Source: JOPF136 sp963773835 (GTDB lineage Bacteria > Acidobacteriota > Terriglobia > Acidiferrales > UBA7541). Taken from it: a stretch of 64,000 nt of DNA. The stretch covers positions 744,001 through 808,000 of the forward strand of contig CAVZCQ010000004.1 in NCBI GenBank assembly GCA_963773835.1, in the 5' to 3' direction. Numbering within the stretch: the stretch's first letter is position 1; every line of letters begins with the position of its first letter. Both the position numbers and the translations under genes were made by a program. Of the stretch, positions 32,495-40,974 are shown piece by piece. Under the pieces are notes generated by a model, which did no database searches, was not told the origin of the DNA, and saw only the letters and a list, made by a program, of their open reading frames with translations.

Positions 32495-33655
32495 TCACGG
32501 CTCCGCTTCGGCATGGCCGGTTTTGCGAATGAGTGCGGGGATTCCGGGATCGTGGTTGTAGCCCATGCGAGCGAGGCGGCCGATCACGTCTTCATAGCGG
32601 GAGGTGGTAACCACGGCCTCAACGTTGGGAGTGAGCTTGGAGATGGCGCGCTCGACGGCGGCCATGCGGTCCTTGGTGATCGGATGGGTGGAAAAAAGGC
32701 GGCGGAGGCCCACCATGCGCTGGCTTTCCTGGCTGGCCACGCGCTCGAACAGGGAGACCGCTCCGTTGGGGTCGTAACCTGCGGCGTTCATATACCCGAC
32801 GGCCACCACGTCTGCCTCGTTCTCCGAGTTGCGGCTGAACTTCAGCATGGAGAAGGGGTAGGCCAGGCTGAGGCCCTCTGCGGCGAAGAAAGCGACCGGG
32901 CCGCCGATGAACATGAGGGGAAGCGAGAGAATGCCGTACATCTGCTGCCGGGTCATCTGGCGGGTGGCGTGGCGGCGGGCAACATGGGCGACCTCGTGGG
33001 AAATCACGGCGGCCAGTTCCGATTCGGTGCGGGTTTCGCGGACCATGCCGACCGTGATGTAAATGAACCCTCCCGGGAGGGAAAACGAATCGGGGACGGA
33101 TGATTCCACTACGCGAAGGACCACGGGCACTTCCACATCGGAATTGCGTGCGATGCGCGCGGCGATTTCTTCCAGGTAGCCGGTAATGAACGGGTCGTCG
33201 AGCAATTGAACCTGCTGGAGCATCTGGCCGTCGAGCTGTTTGCCCATCTCGAATTCGCGCTCGGGGGACCAGAAATCCAGCCCGCTTTTTTTGGAAGAGT
33301 GCGAGCTGGCTGGCGGGACGGCCGGCGCATCGACAGCCGAATCGGCGGAAGGGTCGGCGGGAAGCGCGCCGGGGGGGAGCATGAACGCAGCATCGGCCGC
33401 GGAAGGTTGCGTGACAGGGATTGAGGGTCTCGCCGGCGGTTTCGGAGAGGTATCGCCTGCAGCGGGCGGCGAGGAGGATTCTGGCGTGACGGATGGAGTC
33501 GAGGGCGAGGCCGGCACAGCAGGAAGGGTGATGGCCGGCGGCTGTGGGGCCTGCTTTTCCTTTTGATCGGGAGCAGGGGTTTGCGGGAACGCAAAGGCGC
33601 CCGTGTGCAGAGCGATTACAGCCAGAAACAGCATCCCCGACCGGAATGCTCTCAT
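32495..33655 (-). CDS. Secreted M48-family metalloprotease (BepA/LoiP-like)
   Basis: 386 aa. Signal peptide, then a ~100-residue Pro/Ser/Ala-rich linker, then the peptidase. Zinc motif HEVAH at 220-224 with ARRH following, third ligand Glu280 in NSENEAD, and FSTHPITKDRM near the end. PDSFSLPGGFIYITVGM is the substrate-cleft signature of M48B/C. These enzymes degrade misassembled outer-membrane proteins in the periplasm. GGAGC precedes the ATG. Confidence 0.95.
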   Translation of the reverse strand: MRAFRSGMLFLAVIALHTGAFAFPQTPAPDQKEKQAPQPPAITLPAVPASPSTPSVTPESSSPPAAGDTSPKPPARPSIPVTQPSAADAAFMLPPGALPADPSADSAVDAPAVPPASSHSSKKSGLDFWSPEREFEMGKQLDGQMLQQVQLLDDPFITGYLEEIAARIARNSDVEVPVVLRVVESSVPDSFSLPGGFIYITVGMVRETRTESELAAVISHEVAHVARRHATRQMTRQQMYGILSLPLMFIGGPVAFFAAEGLSLAYPFSMLKFSRNSENEADVVAVGYMNAAGYDPNGAVSLFERVASQESQRMVGLRRLFSTHPITKDRMAAVERAISKLTPNVEAVVTTSRYEDVIGRLARMGYNHDPGIPALIRKTGHAEAEP

Positions 33656-33693
33656 GGCGCTGCTCCGTCGGCACGCGGGGGCGTGCCGTTCAA

Positions 33694-33723
33694 TTGACGG
33701 CGCAGGCGCGGCTGCGCTACCTT
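33694..33723 (+). promoter_or_regulatory. Probable promoter of the cystathionine gene
   Basis: TTGACG (33694-33699), 18-bp spacer, TACCTT (33718-33723). It leaves a ~170-nt leader before the ATG at 33898. No known riboswitch fold was recognised in that leader. Confidence 0.4.
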
Positions 33724-33897
33724 ACCACGCTTGCGCGCGCTACTCAGAGATTCTTCCCCGTCATATCTATACCTAGTGCGGCATTTCTGCAATAGAAACT
33801 GGAAGGGGTTTAGCCGCGGCCGGGCAGCCGCCTGCGCGGCGCGGGCTGGAAGCCATTACGGCGGGAGCAGAACTGCGAGGCTGTAAGGAGTCACGCT

Positions 33898-35037
33898 ATG
33901 GGATTTTCGACGGACGCCATCCACACGGGGCAGGAGCCTGACCCTTCGACCGGCGCGATTGTTCCGCCCATCTACCAGACCTCTACGTACGTGCAGGAAA
34001 GCATTGGGCGGAACAAAGGGTACGACTACGCGCGCACGAACCATCCCAACCGGAAGGCGCTGGAACGCTGCGTGGCGAAACTGGAGGGCGGTCTGGCGAG
34101 TTACGTGTTTTCATCTGGGATGGCGGCGATAGATTCCGTGTTCCGGCTGCTGCGCCCGGGGGACCACGCGGTGCTCTCCGAGGCGGTGTACGGGGGCGTG
34201 TACCGGCTGACGACACAATTGCTGGTGCAATTCGGAATGGAATTCACGTTTGTGAATACGTCGTCCGTGGAGAAGGTGCGCGGGGCGCTGCGGCCTTCGA
34301 CGAAAATGCTGTACGTGGAGACGCCGACGAATCCGACGATGATCGTGACGGACCTGGCGGCAATGGCGGGGATTGCGCGGGAGAAAAATCTGACGCTGGT
34401 GGTGGACAACACTTTTCTGAGCCCCTACCTGCAGCGGCCCATCGAGCACGGAGCGCACATCGTGGTGCATTCGATGACGAAATACCTGGGCGGGCACAGC
34501 GACCTGACGGCGGGCGCAGTGATCGTGACGAGGCAGGCGGATGCGGACCGGATTTATTTTGTGCAGCGCTCGGCAGGGGCGGGACTCGCGCCCATGGACT
34601 GTTTTCTGACTGCGCGAGGCATCAAAACGCTGGCAGTGCGCATGGAACGGCACAATGCGAACGGGATGGCGCTGGCAAAATTTCTGGCCGGGCACGCGAA
34701 GGTCCAGCGCGTACTGTATCCGGGACTGGCGACGCACCCGCAGCACGAAGTGGCACGGCGGCAGCAGACAGGATTCGGGGCGATGATCAGCTTCGACGTG
34801 GGTTCGCTGGAGGCGGCGCGGCGGCTGCTGGAGAGCGTGAAGCTGTGCTCGCTGGCGGAGAGCCTGGGCGGGGTGGAAACGCTCATCTCGCATCCGGCGC
34901 TGATGACGCACGCGTCGATCCCGCCGGAGGTGCGGCGCGGGATAGGGATCAGCGACGGGTTGGTGCGTATCTCGGTGGGAATCGAGGATCTGGAAGACCT
35001 GGTGGGGGACCTGGACCAGGCGCTGGCGAAGGTGTGA
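33898..35037 (+). CDS. Cystathionine gamma-synthase or gamma-lyase (PLP)
   Basis: 379 aa, TAAGGAG 7 nt before ATG. Cys/Met metabolism PLP family: GYDYARTNHPNRKALE, SSGMAAIDSVFRLL, VVDNTFLSP, active-site Lys195 in HSMTKYLGGHSD, and GGVETLISHPALMTHASIPPE. The sequence alone does not separate the synthase (methionine route) from the lyase (cysteine route); no met or cys gene is adjacent. Long leader upstream. Confidence 0.93.
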   Translation: MGFSTDAIHTGQEPDPSTGAIVPPIYQTSTYVQESIGRNKGYDYARTNHPNRKALERCVAKLEGGLASYVFSSGMAAIDSVFRLLRPGDHAVLSEAVYGGVYRLTTQLLVQFGMEFTFVNTSSVEKVRGALRPSTKMLYVETPTNPTMIVTDLAAMAGIAREKNLTLVVDNTFLSPYLQRPIEHGAHIVVHSMTKYLGGHSDLTAGAVIVTRQADADRIYFVQRSAGAGLAPMDCFLTARGIKTLAVRMERHNANGMALAKFLAGHAKVQRVLYPGLATHPQHEVARRQQTGFGAMISFDVGSLEAARRLLESVKLCSLAESLGGVETLISHPALMTHASIPPEVRRGIGISDGLVRISVGIEDLEDLVGDLDQALAKV

Positions 35038-35088
35038 TCGGGACACGGGCCAGCGCAGGCAATATGCTAGGCTGCGCGCGAGCGGAGA

Positions 35089-35331
35089 GTGGTGAGCCCT
35101 AGACGCAAACTCAGAGTGGTCATCGAGCAGGCTGAAGATGGCTATTGGGTGGCCAGTGTCCCTACGCTGAAGGGTTGCCACACTCAGGCGCGAACTCGAA
35201 AGGCGCTGAGAAGGAGGGTTCGCGAGGTGGCCGCATTGTGCCTGGAAGAGCGAGGCGAGCGAGTCGGGAGCCTCAAACTCGTTGATTCTCAGGAGCAGGA
35301 TAGACGACACGGAAGCCCTTTGGCGCGATGA
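35089..35331 (+). CDS. Orphan HicB-like antitoxin-fold protein
   Basis: 80 aa from GTG 35089 (a second GTG follows). HicB fold: LRVVIEQAEDGYWVASVPTLKGCHTQ...RRRVREVAALCLEERG (WVASxPxLxGCHTQ is diagnostic). There is no HicA toxin gene beside it and no C-terminal DNA-binding part. Its stop overlaps the cupin ATG (ATGA), so the two are cotranscribed. Likely a decayed or solitary HicB. Confidence 0.8.
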   Translation: MVSPRRKLRVVIEQAEDGYWVASVPTLKGCHTQARTRKALRRRVREVAALCLEERGERVGSLKLVDSQEQDRRHGSPLAR

Positions 35332-35795
35332 ACAATCAAAACACTTCACAACCGTTTGTGCTGCCGCCGGGACGGGGACGCGCAGGAAAATCGTGGCATG
35401 TGCTGGGCGACACGGTGACGCCGAAAATCACGTCGGAAGATACCGGGGGGCACTATTGCGTGCTGGAGTTGGCGTCGCCGCCAGGTGGCGGGACGCCTAT
35501 GCATGTACATCACCGTGAAGACGAGAGTTTCTACGTTCTGGAGGGCGAATTCAGCGTGCATGTGGGCGGGCACGTACACCGCGCGGCCGCGGGCAGTTTT
35601 GTGTTTGGCCCGAGGGAAATTCCGCACCGGTACGAGAACATCGGGCAGACCACCGGACGGCTGCTCGTGCTGGCGGAACCGGGGGGAATCGATCGCATGT
35701 TCGAGGAATTTCAGGGTGCAGTGGTGGCGGGACGGCCGGACATGGACAAAATTGGAGAAATCTGCCGCCGGTACGAAATAGAATTCGTGACCTGA
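35328..35795 (+). CDS. Cupin-fold protein
   Basis: 155 aa. Cupin motif 1 PMHVHHREDESFYVLEGEFSVHVG with the HxH, Glu and later His of motif 2 (FGPREIPHRYENIG), so a metal is likely. The C-terminus is a helix (DMDKIGEICRRYEIEF). It could be a small oxygenase or isomerase, or bind a small molecule; substrate unknown. ATGA overlap with the HicB-like gene. Confidence 0.88.
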   Translation: MNNQNTSQPFVLPPGRGRAGKSWHVLGDTVTPKITSEDTGGHYCVLELASPPGGGTPMHVHHREDESFYVLEGEFSVHVGGHVHRAAAGSFVFGPREIPHRYENIGQTTGRLLVLAEPGGIDRMFEEFQGAVVAGRPDMDKIGEICRRYEIEFVT

Positions 35796-35833
35796 AACCG
35801 GGACGGAGTGCAGAAAGGACGAAGGAGGCGAGG

Positions 35834-37324
35834 ATGAGATCGGGGGCGAGGCTGGGATTCGTTGTGGCAGCGCTGGGCGTGCTTGCGGCGGGCGCGCTTC
35901 TCGCTGCCGTGCCGCGGGTTCCGGAAGCATCGCGGCAGAACGCAATCACGCGCTCGAAGGACGCACGAATGAAAGGCGCGTACCGGTTCGAGGATGGCGG
36001 ATGGATTTACGCGCATCTGGAAGGAACGCCGGAGGAGGTCGGCTACCAGCACGGGTACCTGCTGGCTGCGGAGATCCGGGATGCGCTACGCGCGGTGACG
36101 CTGGACAGCACGCACCGCACACAGCGTGACTGGAATTTCTTCCGGGAGACCGCGCGGAACATTCTGTGGCCGCACGTGGACGCGGAATACCAGCAGGAAA
36201 TGAACGGAATCGCTGCGGGAGTGAACGCTTCCCGCGCCGGCGGGACCGCGGCGCACGCGCTGGACGTGTGGGACATCGTGGCGCTGAACGCGTTCGAAGA
36301 GGTGTCCGACTACTACGTTCCGGTGCTGAACGCCGAGGAGCACCGGCCGAATCCGCCGATGGCGGTAGCGCCGGGCAACTGCAGCGCGTTTGTAGCCACC
36401 GGGAGCTATACGAAGGACCACCGGATTGTGATGGCGCACAACAACTGGACCAGCTACTGGGCGGGGCAAAGGTGGCGGGTGATCTTCGACATCGTTCCAG
36501 CGACGGGCCACCGGATGCTGATGGACGGATTTCCGGGGGTGATCACGAGCGACGATGATTTCGGAGTGAACGACGCGGGAATCATGGTGACGGAGACAAC
36601 GATCACGCAGTTCCGCGGGTTCGACGTGAACGGAAAACCGGAGTTCGAGCGCTCGCGGAAGGCGATGCAATACGCGGAATCGATTGACGATTACGTGCGC
36701 ATCATGGTGGACGGGAACAACGGCGGGTACGCGAACGACTGGCTGGTGGGCGACAACAAAACGGGGGAGATTGCGCAGCTCGAACTGGGACTGAAGCACC
36801 ACCGCCTGTGGCGCACGCGCGACGGATATTTTGTGGGCTCGAATTTCCCGAGCGACGCCCAGGTGATGCGGGAAGAGACCAGCTTCAACCCGAAAAACGC
36901 GGGCAGCTCGCCGAACGCGCGGCACACCCGCTGGCTCCAACTGATGGCGGAGTACAAAGGGAAGATTGGAGCCGACGAGGCGGCGCAATTCATCAGCGAC
37001 CACTACGACACGGTGCTGAAACGCGAGGCTCCAACCGAACGCACGCTCTGCGGGCACGTGGACACGGTGTCGCGCGGCATTCCGGAATGGTCCTGGGCCG
37101 GTTTCTATCCCGGAGGCGCGGTGCAGGGGAAAGTGATGGATTCCACCATGGCCGCGGCCATGACGCTCCGGGCGCGGATCGGGCATCCCTGCGGGGAGGA
37201 TTTTGCGAGCCAGCCGTTCCTGGCGAAGCACAAGAGCTACGACTGGCAGGCGGGGATTCTCGGGGACATGAAAGCCGGGCCGTGGACGACATTCCGGTCG
37301 GGGGAAAAAGCGCCCGGACAGTGA
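35834..37324 (+). CDS. Secreted Ntn-hydrolase, C45/phospholipase B-like
   Basis: 496 aa with an AGGAGGCGAGG site before ATG 35834. Signal peptide (LGFVVAALGVLAAGALLAAV). GTPEEVGYQHGYLLAAEI is the family N-terminal motif; the nucleophile is probably the Cys of GNCSAFVATG (about 180), exposed by self-cleavage. Followed by IVMAHNNWTSYW and MVTETTITQF. Related enzymes remove acyl groups from amides or lipids (acyl-CoA:6-APA acyltransferase, phospholipase B). The substrate is unknown. No penicillin gene nearby. Confidence 0.85.
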   Translation: MRSGARLGFVVAALGVLAAGALLAAVPRVPEASRQNAITRSKDARMKGAYRFEDGGWIYAHLEGTPEEVGYQHGYLLAAEIRDALRAVTLDSTHRTQRDWNFFRETARNILWPHVDAEYQQEMNGIAAGVNASRAGGTAAHALDVWDIVALNAFEEVSDYYVPVLNAEEHRPNPPMAVAPGNCSAFVATGSYTKDHRIVMAHNNWTSYWAGQRWRVIFDIVPATGHRMLMDGFPGVITSDDDFGVNDAGIMVTETTITQFRGFDVNGKPEFERSRKAMQYAESIDDYVRIMVDGNNGGYANDWLVGDNKTGEIAQLELGLKHHRLWRTRDGYFVGSNFPSDAQVMREETSFNPKNAGSSPNARHTRWLQLMAEYKGKIGADEAAQFISDHYDTVLKREAPTERTLCGHVDTVSRGIPEWSWAGFYPGGAVQGKVMDSTMAAAMTLRARIGHPCGEDFASQPFLAKHKSYDWQAGILGDMKAGPWTTFRSGEKAPGQ

Positions 37325-37388
37325 CCGTGCGGCAGGAGCTTGCGCGCACCGCATCAATCTCGCGGACTAAAAGAACGATTGGCTTCAG

Positions 37389-37440
37389 GGGCTAAAGCCC
37401 GGTGCCTCTGGCTCGTTCTTCGGCGGGGTTAAAACCCCGC
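37389..37440. repeat. Paired hairpin repeat (CTAAAG / GGTTnAAACC type)
   Basis: First hairpin GGGCT-AA-AGCCC (37389-37400), second GCGGGGTT-AA-AACCCCGC (37423-37440). A second copy at 48888-48940 has different but still complementary arms and almost the same spacing. Lies between convergent genes. Confidence 0.8.
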
Positions 37441-37496
37441 CCTTCCGCCGCGCGGAAGCGGGTCCCTCACCCGCCGCGGCGGGTTCGGGATGACAG

Positions 37497-37865
37497 TCAG
37501 CTCTGCCGGCGCGAACGGCGGGGACGCGGCGCGGCTTTCGGCTCTGGCTTCACGGATTGGTCCAGCCAGGCGAGATAGCGGCGCGAGCCTTCCGCGACCG
37601 GCAGGGCGATGATTTCCGGGGTCTGGTAGCTGTGGAGGTGTTTCACGGCAGCTTCGAGTGCGCGCAGGCGCGCGCGGCGCGTTTTAATCACTAGCAGATG
37701 CTCCATCGCGGTCTCCACTCTTCCCTTCCAGCGATAGATGGAACGCACGGGCGAATCGAGGATATTGACGCAGGCGGCCAGGCGCGCGGTGACGAGCGCG
37801 CGGGCGATGCGGGAGGCTTCCTCCTCGCTGCCGCAGGTGACCAGTACTACGCGTTTGTCTGTCAT
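37497..37865 (-). CDS. cutA: CutA1-like divalent cation tolerance protein
   Basis: 122 aa from ATG 37865 (a GTG four codons upstream is also possible). Family core: VVLVTCGSEEEASRIARALVTARLAACVNIL, YRWKGRVETAMEHLLVIKT, SYQTPEIIALPVAEGSRRYLAWL. CutA forms trimers and is linked to copper tolerance, though its exact role is unsettled. The C-terminal Arg/Pro-rich tail (PKAAPRPRRSRRQS) is an extension. Divergent from the phosphohexomutase. Confidence 0.93.
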   Translation of the reverse strand: MTDKRVVLVTCGSEEEASRIARALVTARLAACVNILDSPVRSIYRWKGRVETAMEHLLVIKTRRARLRALEAAVKHLHSYQTPEIIALPVAEGSRRYLAWLDQSVKPEPKAAPRPRRSRRQS

Positions 37866-37984
37866 GAAGTGTGCCACCCCCTAGAGAAAGGCCCACGGTC
37901 AGAACCACACTGACCGTGGCTACCACAGCACGCGAGGGCAACTGCGCGTTGCGCGCCGCGGCCGCAGACATAGAATACGAGGCG

Positions 37985-39412
37985 GTGGGGGCGGCACCAA
38001 TTAAATTCGGGACGTCCGGCTGGCGAGCGATCATTGCGGACCAGTTCACCTTCTCCAACGTGCGGCTGGCAGTTGCGGCCGTTGCCGACCACGTTCTGGC
38101 GCACACGAAAAATCCGACGTTGATGGTGGGAAACGATCCGCGGTTTGATTCGGAGGCGTTCACCGCGGAGGCGGCCGGGGTGCTGAGCGCGCGGGGCGTA
38201 CGCGTGCTGCTGTGCGAGGGGTTCACGCCCACTCCCGTGATCGCGTGCGAGATTCTGCGGCGGCAGGTGGACGGGGCCATCAATTTCACCGCCAGCCACA
38301 ACCCGGCGGAGTATCACGGGCTGAAATTCTCGGGGGCCGACGGCGCCCCCGCGATGCCGGAGGTGACCCACGACATCGAAGCGCGTGCGGCGCGGCTCCA
38401 GCCGGTGGCGGCGGCCGACCCACAACGTCCAGGGGCGGCGAACGGCATCGAGCGGGTGCAGTGCCGCGAGCCGTATCTGGCGCGGCTGCGGCGGCTGGTG
38501 CGCTTCTCGGCGTTGCGAAAGGCGAGCCAGACGTTTGTGTACGACGCGCTGCACGGGTGCGGCGCGGGATACCTGGACCACGTGCTGAAAGACGAGGGTG
38601 TCCGGGTCAGTTCGATCCGCACGGAGCGGGATGTGCTGTTCGACGGCACGGGCCCGGATGTGAGCGAGGAAAACTTGAAGCCGCTCGCGGAAGCGGTGCG
38701 GCAGCAAACGAGCAGCGGGGTGGCGGCGACGGGGCTGGCAACCGACGGGGATGCGGACAGGTTTGGGATTGTGGATGCGGATGGAAGCTTCGTCTCGCCG
38801 AATCATATTCTTGCGCTGGTGTACGACTACCTGGTGGAAACGCGGGGCTGGAAGCTGGGAGTGGCGCGAAGCGTGGCCACCTCGCACCTGCTGGACGCGG
38901 TGGCGCGGGCACACGGGCTGCCCGTCTATGAGACTCCGGTGGGATTCAAATACATCGGGGAGTACATCAAACAGGACAAAATCGCGATGGGGGGCGAGGA
39001 GAGCGCGGGGCTGAGCATCCGGGGACACGTGCCGGAAAAAGACGGGATCCTAGCGTGCCTGCTGGTGGCGGAGATGACGGCGGTGAGGCGGGCAACGCTG
39101 GGGGAGCAGTTGCGCGCGCTGTTTGGGCGGGTGGGCGCGGAGTTCTGGCCCATCCGCGCGAACCTGCACCTGACATCGGAAGTGCAGGCGCGGACGCTGG
39201 AGCGGTTGCGGGAGGACCCGCGCGAATTCGACGGGAGGAAGGTGGCGCGGCTGGACCGCGTGGACGGATTGAAGATGACGTTTTCGGACGGCTCATGGAT
39301 GCTGATGCGCGCCTCGGGCACAGAGCCGATTCTGCGCGTGTACGCGGAAGCGGGAACGCGCGAGGGCCCGCAGCGGCTGCTGGCCGCGGCCCAGCGGTGG
39401 ATCGAATCATGA
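37985..39412 (+). CDS. Phosphohexomutase (phosphoglucomutase/phosphomannomutase family)
   Basis: 475 aa from GTG 37985, the first start that gives a family-like N-terminus (IKFGTSGWRAIIAD). Phosphoserine loop FTASHNPAEYHGLKFSG, metal loop TDGDADRFGIVDADG, sugar loop GGEESAGLS and phosphate-binding RASGTEPILRVYAEA are all present. Interconverts sugar-1- and sugar-6-phosphates; whether for glucose, mannose or glucosamine is not clear (the FGTSGWR start and EES fit glucose/mannose types). Ends in ATGA overlapping ftsB. Confidence 0.93.
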   Translation: MGAAPIKFGTSGWRAIIADQFTFSNVRLAVAAVADHVLAHTKNPTLMVGNDPRFDSEAFTAEAAGVLSARGVRVLLCEGFTPTPVIACEILRRQVDGAINFTASHNPAEYHGLKFSGADGAPAMPEVTHDIEARAARLQPVAAADPQRPGAANGIERVQCREPYLARLRRLVRFSALRKASQTFVYDALHGCGAGYLDHVLKDEGVRVSSIRTERDVLFDGTGPDVSEENLKPLAEAVRQQTSSGVAATGLATDGDADRFGIVDADGSFVSPNHILALVYDYLVETRGWKLGVARSVATSHLLDAVARAHGLPVYETPVGFKYIGEYIKQDKIAMGGEESAGLSIRGHVPEKDGILACLLVAEMTAVRRATLGEQLRALFGRVGAEFWPIRANLHLTSEVQARTLERLREDPREFDGRKVARLDRVDGLKMTFSDGSWMLMRASGTEPILRVYAEAGTREGPQRLLAAAQRWIES

Positions 39413-39765
39413 GGCGGCGGGCACAGCGCGAATCGCCCTGGCGGCCGTGGCTGCGGCGCGCGGGGATCTATGCCGCAGGGGCGCTGCTGGTGCTGGTGCT
39501 GATGCACACCCTGTTCGGGCCGTACGGTTATCTGTCCATGCGCAGGAGTCAGAGGGAAATCGAACAGCTCCGGCAGGAAATAGACCGGCTGGACCGGGAA
39601 AACGTGCAACTGTCGGGCGAAATCCGCGCGTTGCAGACGGATCCTTCGGCCATCGAGAAGGTGGCGCGGGAGGATATGGGCCTGGCGCGTCCCGGCGAAA
39701 TGATTTTCCGCCTGCCCGATGATCCGCCGAAACCGCCAGCCGGACAAACCCAGCCGCCGCAATAG
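39409..39765 (+). CDS. ftsB: Septum formation initiator FtsB/DivIC
   Basis: 118 aa, ATG overlapping the mutase TGA (ATGA). One membrane helix (AGIYAAGALLVLVLMHTLFG), then a coiled coil (SQREIEQLRQEIDRLDRENVQLSGEIRAL) and the DivIC signature SAIEKVAREDMGLARPGEMIFRL. FtsB joins FtsL and FtsQ in the divisome. The Pro-rich tail is a local extension. Cotranscription with a sugar-phosphate mutase suggests linked envelope synthesis. Confidence 0.93.
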   Translation: MRRRAQRESPWRPWLRRAGIYAAGALLVLVLMHTLFGPYGYLSMRRSQREIEQLRQEIDRLDRENVQLSGEIRALQTDPSAIEKVAREDMGLARPGEMIFRLPDDPPKPPAGQTQPPQ

Positions 39766-39773
39766 CCTGCGCG

Positions 39774-40832
39774 TTATCCCGCCGAGGGTGCCGGCCGGGC
39801 ACCCGCCAGCGATTTCTTCAGCACATGTGTGCGAAAGAGCGAGAGCCCCAGCATGGCCAGGAATATCGCGGTGATTCCCGCAGCGGCGGCGCCGATGCTG
39901 GAAGCGTGCTTCGGTAGCAGGGAAAACCTGCCGTATACGAATTCGATGTGCACCCAATAGACGAGCAGCGAGGTGTGTCCGAGCTGAATCAGCGGGCTGA
40001 ATCCCATGGTGCCGGCTCCCCATTGGCACCAGGCGTAGGCGACGAGCATCAGCACCAGGACCAGGCCTGAGCGAATCAGGAAAAATTCGGGACTGGAGTG
40101 CCAGAAGTCGTAGCTCGCGTAGATGCGCCAGGGAGCGGCATCCAGCGCGAGACCCACGGCCACCAGAACGGCACCGGCTGCGGCCAGCGCAGCCACCAAC
40201 ACCGCGGGTTTTTTGCGGGCGGCGTCGCTGGTCAGCAGAAACCCCACAGCGAGCCCGGCAAACGCGAAGCCAGTCCAGGGGAACGCGGGAAACAGATAGA
40301 ACTGCGGAGTGCCCTGCGTGTGCACGCCGTTGATGTAGGATTCGAAGTACCAGGGAAGAAACCGCGGCCGCATGGTGCTCCAGAGCAGGGGAGTGGCCAG
40401 CGCGATGATCAACGCTATCGCGATGGCGCCCGCGATGCTCGCCGCGCGGCTACGCACCGCGTAACAGGCCACCCCCATGCACATGATGGAGACGCCGATG
40501 ATGTTCAGCACGTCTACGCGCAGCAGGTCCGTCCAGGGCGCCCAGCGCCAGCCGAGGGCGAATTCCTGAACGCGGAAGAGCAGGCCCAGCCCGAAGATCT
40601 CCGCGCCGCGGGCGATGGTCTGGCGCGCAATCTGGGTGGGCGAGGCGCCGCGCGTGCGCAGGCGGTGGGTGATCAGACCGAAGGAAATTCCCGCAAGGAA
40701 CAGGAATAGAGGCGCGGGAAACGTTCCGCCGAGCGCGGCCCAGTGGAACCATTGCGAATCGCGCGCGGCGCCGCCCAGCCACGACTCGGTGCCATGCCAC
40801 TGGAACATCAGCACGCAGGCCAGACCGCGCAT
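39774..40832 (-). CDS. Polytopic membrane acyltransferase (DUF1624/DUF5009 type), 5' end likely lost
   Basis: 352 aa with 9-10 membrane helices. WMRGLACVLMFQWHGTESWL, PLFLFLAGISFGLITHRL and ARGAEIFGLGLLFRVQEF match the heparan-alpha-glucosaminide N-acetyltransferase-like DUF1624/DUF5009 group. In frame before the ATG at 40832 the DNA still encodes QRLAYIDW, a family-typical start, but no ATG, GTG or TTG is in frame between a TAG at 40967 and 40832. A TGACTGGTGAC-type repeat lies exactly there, so the original start may have been lost. Confidence 0.8.
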   Translation of the reverse strand: MRGLACVLMFQWHGTESWLGGAARDSQWFHWAALGGTFPAPLFLFLAGISFGLITHRLRTRGASPTQIARQTIARGAEIFGLGLLFRVQEFALGWRWAPWTDLLRVDVLNIIGVSIMCMGVACYAVRSRAASIAGAIAIALIIALATPLLWSTMRPRFLPWYFESYINGVHTQGTPQFYLFPAFPWTGFAFAGLAVGFLLTSDAARKKPAVLVAALAAAGAVLVAVGLALDAAPWRIYASYDFWHSSPEFFLIRSGLVLVLMLVAYAWCQWGAGTMGFSPLIQLGHTSLLVYWVHIEFVYGRFSLLPKHASSIGAAAAGITAIFLAMLGLSLFRTHVLKKSLAGARPAPSAG

Positions 40833-40854
40833 CCAGTCGATGTACGCGAGGCGC

Positions 40855-40915
40855 TGGGAAGTGACTGGTGACCCGCCAGACTGCTGGCGGACAGGCTCGT
40901 GACTGGTGACTGGTG
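40855..40915. repeat. GTGACTGGTGAC repeat upstream of the acyltransferase
   Basis: Two GTGACTGGTGAC units flanking a CGCCAGACTGCTGGCGG hairpin. Same ACTGG(C/T) heptamer theme as at 15174, 16337, 19457, 22094 and 24352. It sits where the acyltransferase start codon would be expected. Confidence 0.65.
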
Positions 40916-40974
40916 CCTCCCGGCGCCCGGTGGCGGCGCGCCTGCCAGAATGATGTGAGCTAGACTATCGCGGC

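Noticed and set aside
33724..33897. Looked for a SAM-type riboswitch in the leader of the cystathionine gene.
   Set aside because: No conserved SAM-I, SAM-II or SAM-IV core pairing was recognisable by eye.
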